This document shows, one piece after another, positions 54,927 to 63,123 of a stretch of 64,000 nucleotides of DNA. The DNA comes from Gammaproteobacteria bacterium (GTDB lineage: Bacteria > Pseudomonadota > Gammaproteobacteria > Arenicellales > Poriferihabitantaceae). A program made the translations under genes and the position numbers. Numbering within the stretch: position 1 is the first letter of the stretch; every line of letters begins with the position of its first letter. Location of the stretch: assembly GCA_024644945.1 (NCBI GenBank), contig JAHEGU010000004.1, positions 32,746 to 96,745 of the forward strand. The letters are read 5' to 3'. A model generated the notes under the pieces. That model worked only from the letters and a program-made list of their open reading frames with translations, made no database searches and was not told where the DNA came from.

Positions 54927-55633
54927 TCCATTAAAGTCATGGTTGTTTCTCTGTCATCTTTACTGGTGGTTATTTTTACTGGTATCTGCCGGTCCCCCGT
55001 ATTCAACCACACGTTGACCTTTCGATCAGGACTATCGGTTCTAACGCCTACAATTTTGATGGTGGAAAACTCACCAGCGGGGACCGACACGCTCTCCTGC
55101 TCGGGTTCTTGGTATACATACTGACGCGCACGTTTGGGGCTGACCGAGAGGTAGGTCTGCCCAGCAAGCGAGTCGAGGTCGCTACACATTAGCAGCAGGG
55201 GAAACGAATCCGCCTCTATCCTAGTGCCTTCTGGAAAATTCAAGGGCTCTCCAGCAGAGAACGAAAGGACATTGTTGTCATGATCGACATTGAACTCTCT
55301 CTGCACTTCTCCCGTTTCGCTTAGTATTTCTTTGCCGGATTTCAGTTGTAGCTTTTCCCCATCAAAACTAAATCGAGATTCCAGGGTATAACTTTCAAGA
55401 AACATCTGTGCTATCAGGCTGGGATGACTGATCGATGTGACCAGATATTCGTCACCTTCGCGTTTGATGATGACTTCAATTTCGCCGGCGGATTGACCAA
55501 TAAAATCGACAGCATAGCGAAGAGTCTGTTCCGCAGGAGATGCGGCATGTAGGCCAGAGGTAAAAATCGAAGCGAAAAGCGTCAATAGCCAGTATGTGTA
55601 AAATATACGCTTTGTATAGATGGATTTTTTCAT
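54923..55633 (-). CDS. DUF3108 domain-containing exported protein
   Basis: A 236-residue protein with an N-terminal signal peptide (about 8-30, ending SGLHAASP). The mature part is predicted beta-rich and matches DUF3108: LRYAVDFIGQSAGEIEV near the start, SFPLLLMCSDLDSL in the middle, and NVWLNTGDRQIPVKI at the end. Function unknown; it is likely periplasmic. It sits next to purN, an arrangement I know from many beta- and gammaproteobacteria, and couples to the GNAT gene downstream. Confidence 0.86.
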   Translation of the reverse strand: MKKSIYTKRIFYTYWLLTLFASIFTSGLHAASPAEQTLRYAVDFIGQSAGEIEVIIKREGDEYLVTSISHPSLIAQMFLESYTLESRFSFDGEKLQLKSGKEILSETGEVQREFNVDHDNNVLSFSAGEPLNFPEGTRIEADSFPLLLMCSDLDSLAGQTYLSVSPKRARQYVYQEPEQESVSVPAGEFSTIKIVGVRTDSPDRKVNVWLNTGDRQIPVKITTSKDDRETTMTLME

Positions 55634-55671
55634 GTTTGGTTGCCTGTACCCGGGACAAATACCAGTTTTGA

Positions 55672-56280
55672 TTACTCCGTTGGCACTTTTCCTTGTGCGA
55701 ACAATTTAATTGCTTGCGGATAAATTATATGCTCCTGTTCGAGCACCCTCCTACGTAAAGACTCCGCGTCATCATCACGCTCGACCGGCACTCGTGCCTG
55801 AATCACAATCGGGCCGCCATCGAGTTCTTCCGTTACCAGGTGAACGCTGGCACCATGCTCGGTTTCACCTGCATCGATCACCCTTTGGTGCGTGTTTGTA
55901 CCTTTGTATTTTGGCAGCAGTGACGGGTGAATATTGAGAATCTTGCCAGAATATCTAGTCACGAACCAGGGCGAAAGAATCCTCATAAATCCAGCAAGTA
56001 TAATAAGGTCAGGGGAGTATCTGTCAACATGTCGAGCTAATACCTGGTCGTACTGCTTCCTGTCAGAATATTGTTGATGAGGCTCTACAATGGTTTCGAT
56101 TCCGGCTTTTGAGGCTCTCTCCAGGCCGTAGGCATCGGAATGATTGCTAATCACTGCCGTGATTCGAGCTTTAATGGTGCGATCAGCGATAGCATCGATT
56201 ATGGACTGCAGATTACTGCCGCTTCCCGAAATCAATACCACCAGGGTAAGAACTTTCCCTTGATTCTGGTCGTTTGTCAT
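55672..56280 (-). CDS. purN: Phosphoribosylglycinamide formyltransferase
   Basis: A 202-residue enzyme that formylates GAR with 10-formyl-tetrahydrofolate, the third step of purine synthesis. The phosphate-binding GSGSNLQSIID (17-27), ILAGFMRIL, HPSLLPKYKG with the catalytic His, and GASVHLVTEELDGGPII with the catalytic Asp are all present. The start shares a base with the purM stop, so the pair is one operon. Confidence 0.96.
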   Translation of the reverse strand: MTNDQNQGKVLTLVVLISGSGSNLQSIIDAIADRTIKARITAVISNHSDAYGLERASKAGIETIVEPHQQYSDRKQYDQVLARHVDRYSPDLIILAGFMRILSPWFVTRYSGKILNIHPSLLPKYKGTNTHQRVIDAGETEHGASVHLVTEELDGGPIVIQARVPVERDDDAESLRRRVLEQEHIIYPQAIKLFAQGKVPTE

Positions 56281-57332
56281 TACTCTTGATATTGAACCCG
56301 CGCCGGCCCCCCTGTATTGACTAATCTTCCAAGTTTACAGACGGTATCGCCGCAGTCGCGAAGAATCTGGGTGGCCATATCTTGGTCAGATTCATCGACA
56401 GCAATGATCATTCCAATGCCACAATTGAATGTGCGCAACATCTCGGACTGCTCAATATTACCGTGTTCTTGCAACCACTCAAATACAGGTGGAAGATCCA
56501 AAGAATCAAGATCTATTTCTGCGCTTATGCCATGAGGTAACACTCGGGGCAGATTTTCAGTAATTCCTCCTCCTGTAATATGGGCAATCGCGGTGACCGG
56601 AATTTGCGCCAGAACCTTCAATATGGATTTAACATAGATTCGGGTTGGGGCCAACAATGTCAGACCTAGAGTGCTCGATCCAAACGGGGTATCAAGCGCT
56701 TGGCCACTTCGCTCAAGCACTTTTCGAATCAGTGAATAACCATTTGAATGGGGCCCGCTGGACGCGAGGCCCAATAGGGCTTGCCCTGGTCGGACTCTGT
56801 CCGGGGATTGAATTGCATCCTTTTCAACTACTCCAACCGCAAATCCGGCCAGGTCATAATCCCCAGAGGCGTACATTCCCGGCATCTCAGCAGTTTCACC
56901 GCCACTCAGTGCACAGTTAGCCTGGCGGCAGCCTTCTGCAATGCCTTTAATCACCTCTTCAGCCTGCGATATATCGAGCTTTCCTGTCGCAAAATAGTCG
57001 AGGAAATAGAGAGGCTCGGCGCCGGACACGACAATATCATTTACACACATTGCGACCAGGTCAATGCCGATTGTGTCATGAAGACCCATCATGGAAGCCA
57101 GTTTTAACTTTGTACCGACTCCGTCGGTGCCCGATACCAGCACTGGATTGCGATACCGTTCGACAGGCACCTCAAACAACCCACCGAATCCACCTATATT
57201 TCCGAGCACTCCTGGTCTGACAGTGCGTTTTATCAATGGCTTAATACGGTCTACCAGGGCGTTACCTGCTTCAATATCAACGCCACTATCGCGATAATTC
57301 AAGGGTGGTTCGGGCGGAATAGGATTAGCCAA
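56280..57332 (-). CDS. purM: Phosphoribosylformylglycinamidine cyclo-ligase
   Basis: A 350-residue AIR synthetase, the fifth step of purine synthesis. The start region [52 protein letters not shown] and [13 protein letters not shown] are family hallmarks. It is transcribed leftward with purN. The 123 bases to its right carry its own promoter and that of the divergent phosphatidyltransferase gene, as in many gammaproteobacteria. Confidence 0.96.
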   Translation of the reverse strand: MANPIPPEPPLNYRDSGVDIEAGNALVDRIKPLIKRTVRPGVLGNIGGFGGLFEVPVERYRNPVLVSGTDGVGTKLKLASMMGLHDTIGIDLVAMCVNDIVVSGAEPLYFLDYFATGKLDISQAEEVIKGIAEGCRQANCALSGGETAEMPGMYASGDYDLAGFAVGVVEKDAIQSPDRVRPGQALLGLASSGPHSNGYSLIRKVLERSGQALDTPFGSSTLGLTLLAPTRIYVKSILKVLAQIPVTAIAHITGGGITENLPRVLPHGISAEIDLDSLDLPPVFEWLQEHGNIEQSEMLRTFNCGIGMIIAVDESDQDMATQILRDCGDTVCKLGRLVNTGGPARVQYQE

Positions 57333-57390
57333 GATAGCCAGGTCGGTTTTTCGAGATTCCGAATTATGCCTGATAAGGAGCCAGAGGTGG

Positions 57391-57419
57391 ATGACCGGTC
57401 ATTATTTCCAACGTAAAAT
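57391..57419 (+). promoter_or_regulatory. Promoter of the phosphatidyltransferase-hda operon
   Basis: ATGACC (57391-57396) and TAAAAT (57414-57419) are 17 bases apart, the ideal sigma70 spacing. A perfect ten-base palindrome, TGACCGGTCA (57392-57401), overlaps the -35 and could be a repressor site that may also affect divergent purM. Confidence 0.45.
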
Positions 57420-57455
57420 AGGGCGCAGATACCCTTCCATTGACCCTGTCAATTA

Positions 57456-58010
57456 GTGCTTTCACTGGTTCCAAATTTACTGACACTTTTGAGAATTGCC
57501 GCATGCCCGGTTCTTGTACTGGTGCTGTATGAAAGGAACTATGAGGTTGCCTTTCTGTTATTTCTGGCTTCAGGCATTACAGATGGTCTGGATGGATTTA
57601 TTGCAAAGAAATTTGACTGCGTTTCGACCCTCGGCGCGATTCTTGATCCAATTGCAGATAAGCTGTTAATCAGCAGCGCATACGTGATGCTTGTATTGTT
57701 AGGGGATTTGCCATTTTACTTGCTCGTAATAGTCATTTTCCGAGATTTGGTGATTGTGGTGGGCTACCTAGTTATGCGGGTACTTATGAATGAGGAGGTG
57801 CCGATAAGACCAATCTACTCAAGTAAGTTTAATACTTTCCTGCAGATCTCTTTAGTAGTATTTGTTCTTATCGAAAAATCGGGCTGGCTTATGATCCCAT
57901 TTGCGACAGATTTTTTGATATTGGGCGTCGTCATCACATCGGTTCTGAGCGGCAGTTTGTACGTATGGCATTGGGGAATCAAAAGAGATCTTAGGGGGCA
58001 GGGTCTCTGA
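57456..58010 (+). CDS. CDP-alcohol phosphatidyltransferase family protein (PgsA-like)
   Basis: A 184-residue membrane enzyme with about five helices. The CDP-alcohol motif starts at DGLDGFIAKKFD and continues with TLGAILDPIADK, the divalent-metal site. It transfers a phosphatidyl group to an alcohol such as glycerol 3-phosphate. The cell probably has a canonical pgsA elsewhere, so this may be a paralogue; the same gene next to hda is common in gammaproteobacteria. The start is GTG with no clear ribosome site. It shares one base with hda. Confidence 0.85.
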   Translation: MLSLVPNLLTLLRIAACPVLVLVLYERNYEVAFLLFLASGITDGLDGFIAKKFDCVSTLGAILDPIADKLLISSAYVMLVLLGDLPFYLLVIVIFRDLVIVVGYLVMRVLMNEEVPIRPIYSSKFNTFLQISLVVFVLIEKSGWLMIPFATDFLILGVVITSVLSGSLYVWHWGIKRDLRGQGL

Positions 58011-58705
58011 TGAACCAGCAGACTGTGATTCCACATGCTGGATTAAATGAGCAGACTTTAAGTAGCTTTTACGTTGGAGAGAATGGAGACCTTTTACTTC
58101 AAATAAAGGAAGCAGTGGCAGGAACCCGGGCTGATCCGATGTTATACCTCTGGGGTGAACGCGGAAGTGGGAAAACTCATCTGTTGAATGCATGCTGTGA
58201 TCTCGCAATAGCTAATGATCGCCCATATAGATATCTGTCTTTAGAGGACTTTTCCCAATTGAATGGGATGTTTGGGAAAATGTCATCCTCTCTGCTGGTA
58301 TGTCTGGACAACCTGCATCTGGCAGAGACAGATTCAGGCATAGAGATTAAACTGCTGACACTATACGAGCAGGTAAAATCATGTAACGGACATCTGATAG
58401 CGGCCGGTCTCATGCCTCTAAACGAGATCAGGCTCGGTCTACCTGACCTTGTTTCGAGACTGTCTTCAGGTGGATCATTTCGTTTAGTCCCTCTTTGCGA
58501 TTCTGATAAGCGCAAAGCCCTCGAACAGCGAGCAAGTTTACGTGGATTCTCGCTCGAACCTGCAGTGCTTGATTTCATCATGACACACTTTGATCGGGAC
58601 ACCACTTCCTTATTTTCACTTTTGGATAGGATAGACAGCGCTTCGCTCTCAAGCCACCGTAGAGTCACTATTCCATTTCTAAAAGATTTTCTGCGCTCTG
58701 ATTAA
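58010..58705 (+). CDS. hda: DnaA regulatory inactivator Hda
   Basis: A 231-residue AAA+ protein homologous to DnaA domain III. Walker A is GERGSGKTH (about 50), Walker B is LLVCLDNLHL, and sensor motifs follow in the C-terminal helices. With the DNA-loaded sliding clamp it stimulates ATP hydrolysis by DnaA after initiation. The clamp-binding segment near the N-terminus reads QTVIP, less canonical than the QLSLP-type motif of E. coli. The ATG is directly coupled to the phosphatidyltransferase stop. Confidence 0.9.
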   Translation: MNQQTVIPHAGLNEQTLSSFYVGENGDLLLQIKEAVAGTRADPMLYLWGERGSGKTHLLNACCDLAIANDRPYRYLSLEDFSQLNGMFGKMSSSLLVCLDNLHLAETDSGIEIKLLTLYEQVKSCNGHLIAAGLMPLNEIRLGLPDLVSRLSSGGSFRLVPLCDSDKRKALEQRASLRGFSLEPAVLDFIMTHFDRDTTSLFSLLDRIDSASLSSHRRVTIPFLKDFLRSD

Positions 58706-58737
58706 GAGTTTTTGCTCGTATGCGAATATAATCGCCG

Positions 58738-59340
58738 TCAACACTCAGTCCGATGAATTGCGACCGCGAGTTTGGCCACTCTTTCGCCCAATAGTCTTCC
58801 AAGCTGAATTTCATCTGTGCTAAACGCCGTGTTGTTGTCTCCCCCGGCAACGTGGCTCGCGCCATATGGCGTACCACCAGATTGGGTGTGGCCAAGTGAA
58901 GAGCCACTAAACGGTAAGCCTACGATAACCATACCGTGGTGGATCAGTGGCAGCATCATTCCAAGCAGCGTGCTTTCCTGACCTCCATGCATACTGCCTG
59001 TTGAGGTGAACACCGCGGCAGGCTTGTCTTTCAATGCTCCGGCCAGCCATTGGGCGCTAGTTTGATCGAAAAAATACTTTAGTGGTGAGGCAATGGTGCC
59101 AAAGCGAGTCGGACTGCCAAGAATCAGTCCGTGGCATTTCTCGAGATCATCCGGTGAGACATAAATATCACCGTCTCTTGGAATATCGGGCTCAGTCGCT
59201 TCGGAAACAGCAGAGATCGCCGGAACTGTCCGCACTAGCGCTTCGCACTTATCAACGCTTTCAACGCCGCGCGATACATGAGATGCCAGTTCTTTTGTCG
59301 AGCCATGGCGACTATAGTACAGAACCAGAATTTGCTTCAT
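58738..59340 (-). CDS. wrbA: WrbA-like NAD(P)H:quinone oxidoreductase
   Basis: A 200-residue flavodoxin-fold enzyme. The FMN-phosphate loop is YYSRHGSTKELA (from about residue 8), GSPTRFGTIASPLKYFFDQT is the WrbA signature, TSTGSMHGGQESTLLGM follows, and GGTPYGASHVAGGD binds flavin. It reduces quinones by two electrons and protects against oxidative stress. It lies behind argF on the same strand with a one-base overlap and converges with hda. Confidence 0.93.
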   Translation of the reverse strand: MKQILVLYYSRHGSTKELASHVSRGVESVDKCEALVRTVPAISAVSEATEPDIPRDGDIYVSPDDLEKCHGLILGSPTRFGTIASPLKYFFDQTSAQWLAGALKDKPAAVFTSTGSMHGGQESTLLGMMLPLIHHGMVIVGLPFSGSSLGHTQSGGTPYGASHVAGGDNNTAFSTDEIQLGRLLGERVAKLAVAIHRTEC

Positions 59341-60245
59341 TAACTTGTCAGTAGGAATTCCATTAGCGCTTTCTGAGCATGCAGACGATTTTCTGCTTCA
59401 TCCCAAACTACGCTCTGCGGGCCATCAATAATTTCGGTGGTTACTTCAACACCACGATATGCAGGCAGGCAGTGCATAAACAAGGCTTTGTTGCTGGCTT
59501 GAGACATTAACTTTTCATCGACACGGAACCCTGCGAAATTCGCCTCTCTTTGGCTTTTTTCCTGCTCCTGCCCCATACTTGCCCAAGTATCCGTCACGAC
59601 CAGATCTGCACCCGAGGCTGCCTCAGCGGGATTATTGGTTAACAGCACAAACTCCTGGCAGGCTCGCGTTAATCCCTGATCAGGTTCATACCCAGGCGGT
59701 GTGGCCACTACCAGCTGAAACTCTAATAAGCGTGCCGCATTCATCCACGAATGGCAAACATTGTTTCCATCGCCAACCCAAGCTACCCTGATGCCTTTTA
59801 TTTCGCCTCGATGCTCAAACCATGTTTGTAAATCTGCCAGCTGCTGGCAGGGGTGATTAAAATCTGATAAACCGTTGATAACAGGTATGCTTGCAGATTT
59901 TGCCATTTTTTCAACGCGATCGTGGGAGCCGGTTCGCATAATAATCAGGCTCGCCATACGAGACAAAACTCTAGCTGTATCCTCGATCGGCTCACCTCGA
60001 CCAATGTGGGAATCCGACGGCGCTAGAAAAATTGCATTACCGCCCAAATGTGTGACTCCGGTTTCAAAGGAAACCCTAGTTCGCGTTGAAGATTTTTCAA
60101 ACACCATGGCGGCTGTACGGTGACGCAACAAATCCATTGTGACGCCATCAGCGAGTTCTTTCTTCATTTCGATAGCACGCGAAATGATCGAACGGATTTC
60201 ATCCGGCTTCAAGTCCATCAAACTAAGAAAGTGTCTCGTTGTCAT
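59340..60245 (-). CDS. argF: Ornithine carbamoyltransferase
   Basis: A 301-residue cytoplasmic enzyme that joins carbamoyl phosphate and ornithine to citrulline in arginine synthesis. The carbamoyl-phosphate motif is STRTR (53-57), HPCQQLAD and the HCLPAYRG motif with its catalytic Cys are present. The next enzyme, argG, is divergent across a 236-base gap. That gap holds a leftward terminator-like hairpin (60331-60353) that could attenuate argF. The start has no clear ribosome site. Confidence 0.96.
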   Translation of the reverse strand: MTTRHFLSLMDLKPDEIRSIISRAIEMKKELADGVTMDLLRHRTAAMVFEKSSTRTRVSFETGVTHLGGNAIFLAPSDSHIGRGEPIEDTARVLSRMASLIIMRTGSHDRVEKMAKSASIPVINGLSDFNHPCQQLADLQTWFEHRGEIKGIRVAWVGDGNNVCHSWMNAARLLEFQLVVATPPGYEPDQGLTRACQEFVLLTNNPAEAASGADLVVTDTWASMGQEQEKSQREANFAGFRVDEKLMSQASNKALFMHCLPAYRGVEVTTEIIDGPQSVVWDEAENRLHAQKALMEFLLTS

Positions 60246-60330
60246 GTGAGAAAAAGTTGTTACTACAATAGGATAATGAGCGATTCCAGCAGCAAGCTAG
60301 GCTGATCGAATCAATATATTCCCAAAAACT

Positions 60331-60363
60331 AAAAAAGCGCCTGCTTCAGGCGCTCGCTGAGCG
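60331..60363 (-). terminator. Leftward terminator with an overlapping alternative hairpin, upstream of argF
   Basis: On the minus strand, GCGCCTG-AAG-CAGGCGC (60353-60337) is followed by six T (60336-60331), a good intrinsic terminator. A second hairpin, CGCTC/GAGCG around three bases (60351-60363), overlaps its first arm, so only one can form. This is the form of an attenuator, but it may simply end an unseen leftward transcript. On the plus strand there is no T-run. Confidence 0.5.
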
Positions 60364-60438
60364 GAAAGTTTACAGAATTGCCTGCGTAATTGCCAATTAG
60401 TGAACCAAGTAAACTGCGGGTGGTGTGTAAAATCCAAG

Positions 60439-60447
60439 TGATATACT
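60439..60447 (+). promoter_or_regulatory. argG promoter, extended -10
   Basis: TGATATACT (TG-n-TATACT) lies 34 bases before the argG ATG and predicts a start near 60454. There is no good -35. ATCGT/ACGAT arms six bases apart lie just downstream. I see no convincing ArgR box. Confidence 0.5.
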
Positions 60448-60481
60448 CGCGTTTTTTCCAATCGTATTAAAACGATCAACT

Positions 60482-61702
60482 ATGTCAGAGATAACCAAAG
60501 CAGTATTGGCCTATTCCGGCGGACTCGATACTTCTATCATTCTTAGGTGGCTGCAGGATGTATATCAGTGTGAGGTGGTGACGTTTACCGCAGATATCGG
60601 TCAAGGAGAAGAGCTAGAGCCCGCGCGAAAGAAAGCTGAACAATATGGAATCAAAGAAATCTTCATCAAGGATCTGACCGACGAATTTGCGCACGACTAT
60701 GTATATCCAATGTTCCGGGCCAACACAATTTATGAGGGCGAGTATCTCCTGGGCACATCCATTGCTCGGCCCCTAATCGCAAAGTATTTGGTTAAAACGG
60801 CTGCCGAAACAGGGGCCGATGCCATTTCTCACGGTGCAACTGGTAAGGGCAATGATCAGGTGCGATTCGAAATTTCATCGTATGCACTCAATCCCGCAAT
60901 AAAAATCATCGCTCCGTGGCGGGAGTGGGATCTGACATCGCGAGAAAAATTGCTTGAATATGCGGCAAAACACAATATTGAAATCGCTAAAAAGAAAGGG
61001 GGAGGGTCGCCGTATTCCATGGATGCAAATTTGCTTCATATTTCCTATGAAGGACTAGAGCTAGAGGACCCGTGGCATCCTCCGGCTGAGGACATGTGGA
61101 CCTGGACTGTTTCACCCAGGGAGGCCCCGGATCAGGAAGAAGAATTGGTATTGACGTTTTCAATGGGTGATATTGTGGCGATAAATGGAAAACAATTGAC
61201 ACCGCGTCAGGTGATGGAGGCATTGAATACTGCCGGTGCAAGAAATGGTGTAGGGCGGGCTGACATTGTCGAAAATCGATACGTTGGGATGAAATCCAGG
61301 GGGTGTTACGAAACCCCAGCTGGCACAATCATGTTAAAAGCGCATCGCGCGATTGAATCCATCACTCTGGATCGTGAGGTTGCCCATTTAAAAGATGAAT
61401 TAATGCCACGTTATGCAAAGCTTATCTATAACGGATATTGGTTCAGTCCTGAGCGGCAGATGATGCAAAAAATGATCGATGCTTCCCAGGAAATGGTAAA
61501 TGGTCGTGTAAGGCTCAGGCTCTTTAAAGGCAATGTCAGTATTTTAGGTAGGGAATCAGACGATTCGCTGTTCGATGAGAAAATTGCTACTTTTGATGAG
61601 GATGCCGGAGCCTATGACCAGGCAGATGCGACGGGTTTTATTCGCTTGAATGCTTTGCGCATGCGAATTGCGGCACAAAAGGGTCGTAAGTATATAAGTT
61701 AG
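60482..61702 (+). CDS. argG: Argininosuccinate synthase
   Basis: A 406-residue ATP-dependent ligase that joins citrulline and aspartate. AYSGGLDTS (from about residue 9) is the ATP PPi loop; [15 protein letters not shown] and the [11 protein letters not shown] stretch bind substrates. It works directly after argF; argH is not in the window. The ATG has no Shine-Dalgarno in a leader of only about 28 bases, so initiation may depend on other features. Confidence 0.97.
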   Translation: MSEITKAVLAYSGGLDTSIILRWLQDVYQCEVVTFTADIGQGEELEPARKKAEQYGIKEIFIKDLTDEFAHDYVYPMFRANTIYEGEYLLGTSIARPLIAKYLVKTAAETGADAISHGATGKGNDQVRFEISSYALNPAIKIIAPWREWDLTSREKLLEYAAKHNIEIAKKKGGGSPYSMDANLLHISYEGLELEDPWHPPAEDMWTWTVSPREAPDQEEELVLTFSMGDIVAINGKQLTPRQVMEALNTAGARNGVGRADIVENRYVGMKSRGCYETPAGTIMLKAHRAIESITLDREVAHLKDELMPRYAKLIYNGYWFSPERQMMQKMIDASQEMVNGRVRLRLFKGNVSILGRESDDSLFDEKIATFDEDAGAYDQADATGFIRLNALRMRIAAQKGRKYIS

Positions 61703-61743
61703 CTGGAACAAACTTCCAGTGAGAGGTTAGGCCGCACGAACTA

Positions 61744-62430
61744 TTGCTTTCAGTCATTATTCCGACATTGAATGAGGGTCGAACGATAGTCACCCTCGTA
61801 CAGAATCTGATGAACTTACCGGGCGTCGGGGAGGTCGTTATTGTTGATGCTAGCGACCAGGATGAATCGTTACAAGCGTTAAGACAGGTTCAACGATCTG
61901 AACTGGTTTCCGTGATTACAAGTAACCGACGTGGGCGCGCAGTTCAGATGAACCTGGGTGCTGATTCCTGCACGTGTGAAACACTATTGTTCCTGCACAG
62001 CGATACCGAGCTTCCGCAAAATGTTTACGATCTTATTGATGAACAACTATCCAAGGCGAAATGGGGCAGATTCGATGTGAGATTGGACCACCCCGGAGTT
62101 CAATTTCGACTTATCGAGACTATGATCAACATACGATCCAGGCTAACCAATCTCGCTACGGGAGATCAGGCGATATTTGTTGAGCAAGAGTTTTTTATCA
62201 ATCATGGCGGATTCGCTGAAATTGGCTTGATGGAAGATGTTGAATTTTCCCGTCGTTTATCACGACGGTGGCCTCCAGCTTTAATAAAGACGCCGGTCAC
62301 AACGTCAGCACGGCGCTGGATAGCTCAAGGGACTCTGAAAACTATTCTTCTTATGTGGAAATTACGTTTGCTTTATCGACTTGGGGTTGATCCGGATAAA
62401 CTGGCGTTAAAGTATCAGGATAAAAAATAG
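61744..62430 (+). CDS. Glycosyltransferase family 2 protein (TIGR04283-like)
   Basis: A 228-residue GT-A fold glycosyltransferase. LSVIIPTLNEGRTI is the nucleotide-binding start, VDASDQDESL follows, and the HSDTELP stretch holds the metal-binding acidic motif. GDQAIFVEQEFFINHGGF and MEDVEFSRRL resemble the active-site end of this small subfamily, which I know paired with the type of gene that follows. The start is TTG, four residues before the conserved motif. Its sugar donor and acceptor are unknown. The next gene starts one base after its stop. Confidence 0.85.
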   Translation: MLSVIIPTLNEGRTIVTLVQNLMNLPGVGEVVIVDASDQDESLQALRQVQRSELVSVITSNRRGRAVQMNLGADSCTCETLLFLHSDTELPQNVYDLIDEQLSKAKWGRFDVRLDHPGVQFRLIETMINIRSRLTNLATGDQAIFVEQEFFINHGGFAEIGLMEDVEFSRRLSRRWPPALIKTPVTTSARRWIAQGTLKTILLMWKLRLLYRLGVDPDKLALKYQDKK

Positions 62431-62431
62431 T

Positions 62432-63121
62432 GTGATTGATCAACCGTCCATACCGCTGTATCTATTCGCCAAAGCACCGGTGCCGGGCAATGTTAAAACA
62501 CGCTTACAGCCTCAACTCGGTTCAGAAGGCTGTGCTGCCCTGGCAGTACAGATGCTTACTCAATCAATAAAGAAAATTGCGAACCACTGGCCAGGAAAGT
62601 TTGTGCTTTGTGTGACACCCGACCAGGAAAACTCACACTTTATCAGCCTCTCAGATCGCTACGGGTGTGAGGTGATTAGACAAACAGGTTCAAATCTCGG
62701 TGACCGGATGTTGGGGGCGCTGGGTCATGGCGTCGCTGAATCGGGTGCTGCTGCAGTGATGGGATGTGACGTCCCGCAAATTACGGGCAGGGTTATAGCC
62801 GATGCGTGGAAATATATGCAACAAGGTGAGAATGTTTTAGGTCCCGCAATTGATGGAGGATTCTATCTTCTCGGTTTGCATGCGCTTCGACAGGAGATAT
62901 TTGAGGGAATTGAGTGGGGCGAGGATACAGTAATGGATCAGTTGCTAAGACAGGCAGAGCAACTTGGCGTCGGATTTCGTAGGTTGGCGATTCTTCGGGA
63001 TATTGATCGTTGGGAAGATCTCAAATGGCTCGCGGCTCACGATTCTCGCTATGCCAAGTATGTCAATGCCAATCCGGGTGTTGCGAGCTCGGAACCTAAT
63101 CTTTTGAGTTTTAGTGATTAG
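62432..63121 (+). CDS. DUF2064 / TIGR04282-family glycosyltransferase
   Basis: A 229-residue nucleotidyl/glycosyltransferase-like protein. FAKAPVPGNVKTRLQP near residue 12, GSNLGDRMLGAL, MGCDVPQI and GPAIDGGFYLLGL are the hallmarks of the family sometimes tied to arsenosugar synthesis. The link is by family name only; no arsenic genes are seen. The start is GTG, and it forms a pair with the preceding glycosyltransferase. The acyltransferase start follows two bases after the stop. Confidence 0.85.
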   Translation: MIDQPSIPLYLFAKAPVPGNVKTRLQPQLGSEGCAALAVQMLTQSIKKIANHWPGKFVLCVTPDQENSHFISLSDRYGCEVIRQTGSNLGDRMLGALGHGVAESGAAAVMGCDVPQITGRVIADAWKYMQQGENVLGPAIDGGFYLLGLHALRQEIFEGIEWGEDTVMDQLLRQAEQLGVGFRRLAILRDIDRWEDLKWLAAHDSRYAKYVNANPGVASSEPNLLSFSD

Positions 63122-63123
63122 AG

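Noticed and set aside
58010-58050. Loss of the Hda clamp-binding motif
   Set aside because: QTVIP is less canonical than QLSLP but keeps the Gln and a branched residue at the key positions, so function is plausible.
60246-60481. ArgR boxes between argF and argG
   Set aside because: The best candidate, GAAT..ATTC near 60308-60321, has a six-base centre where an ARG box needs four.
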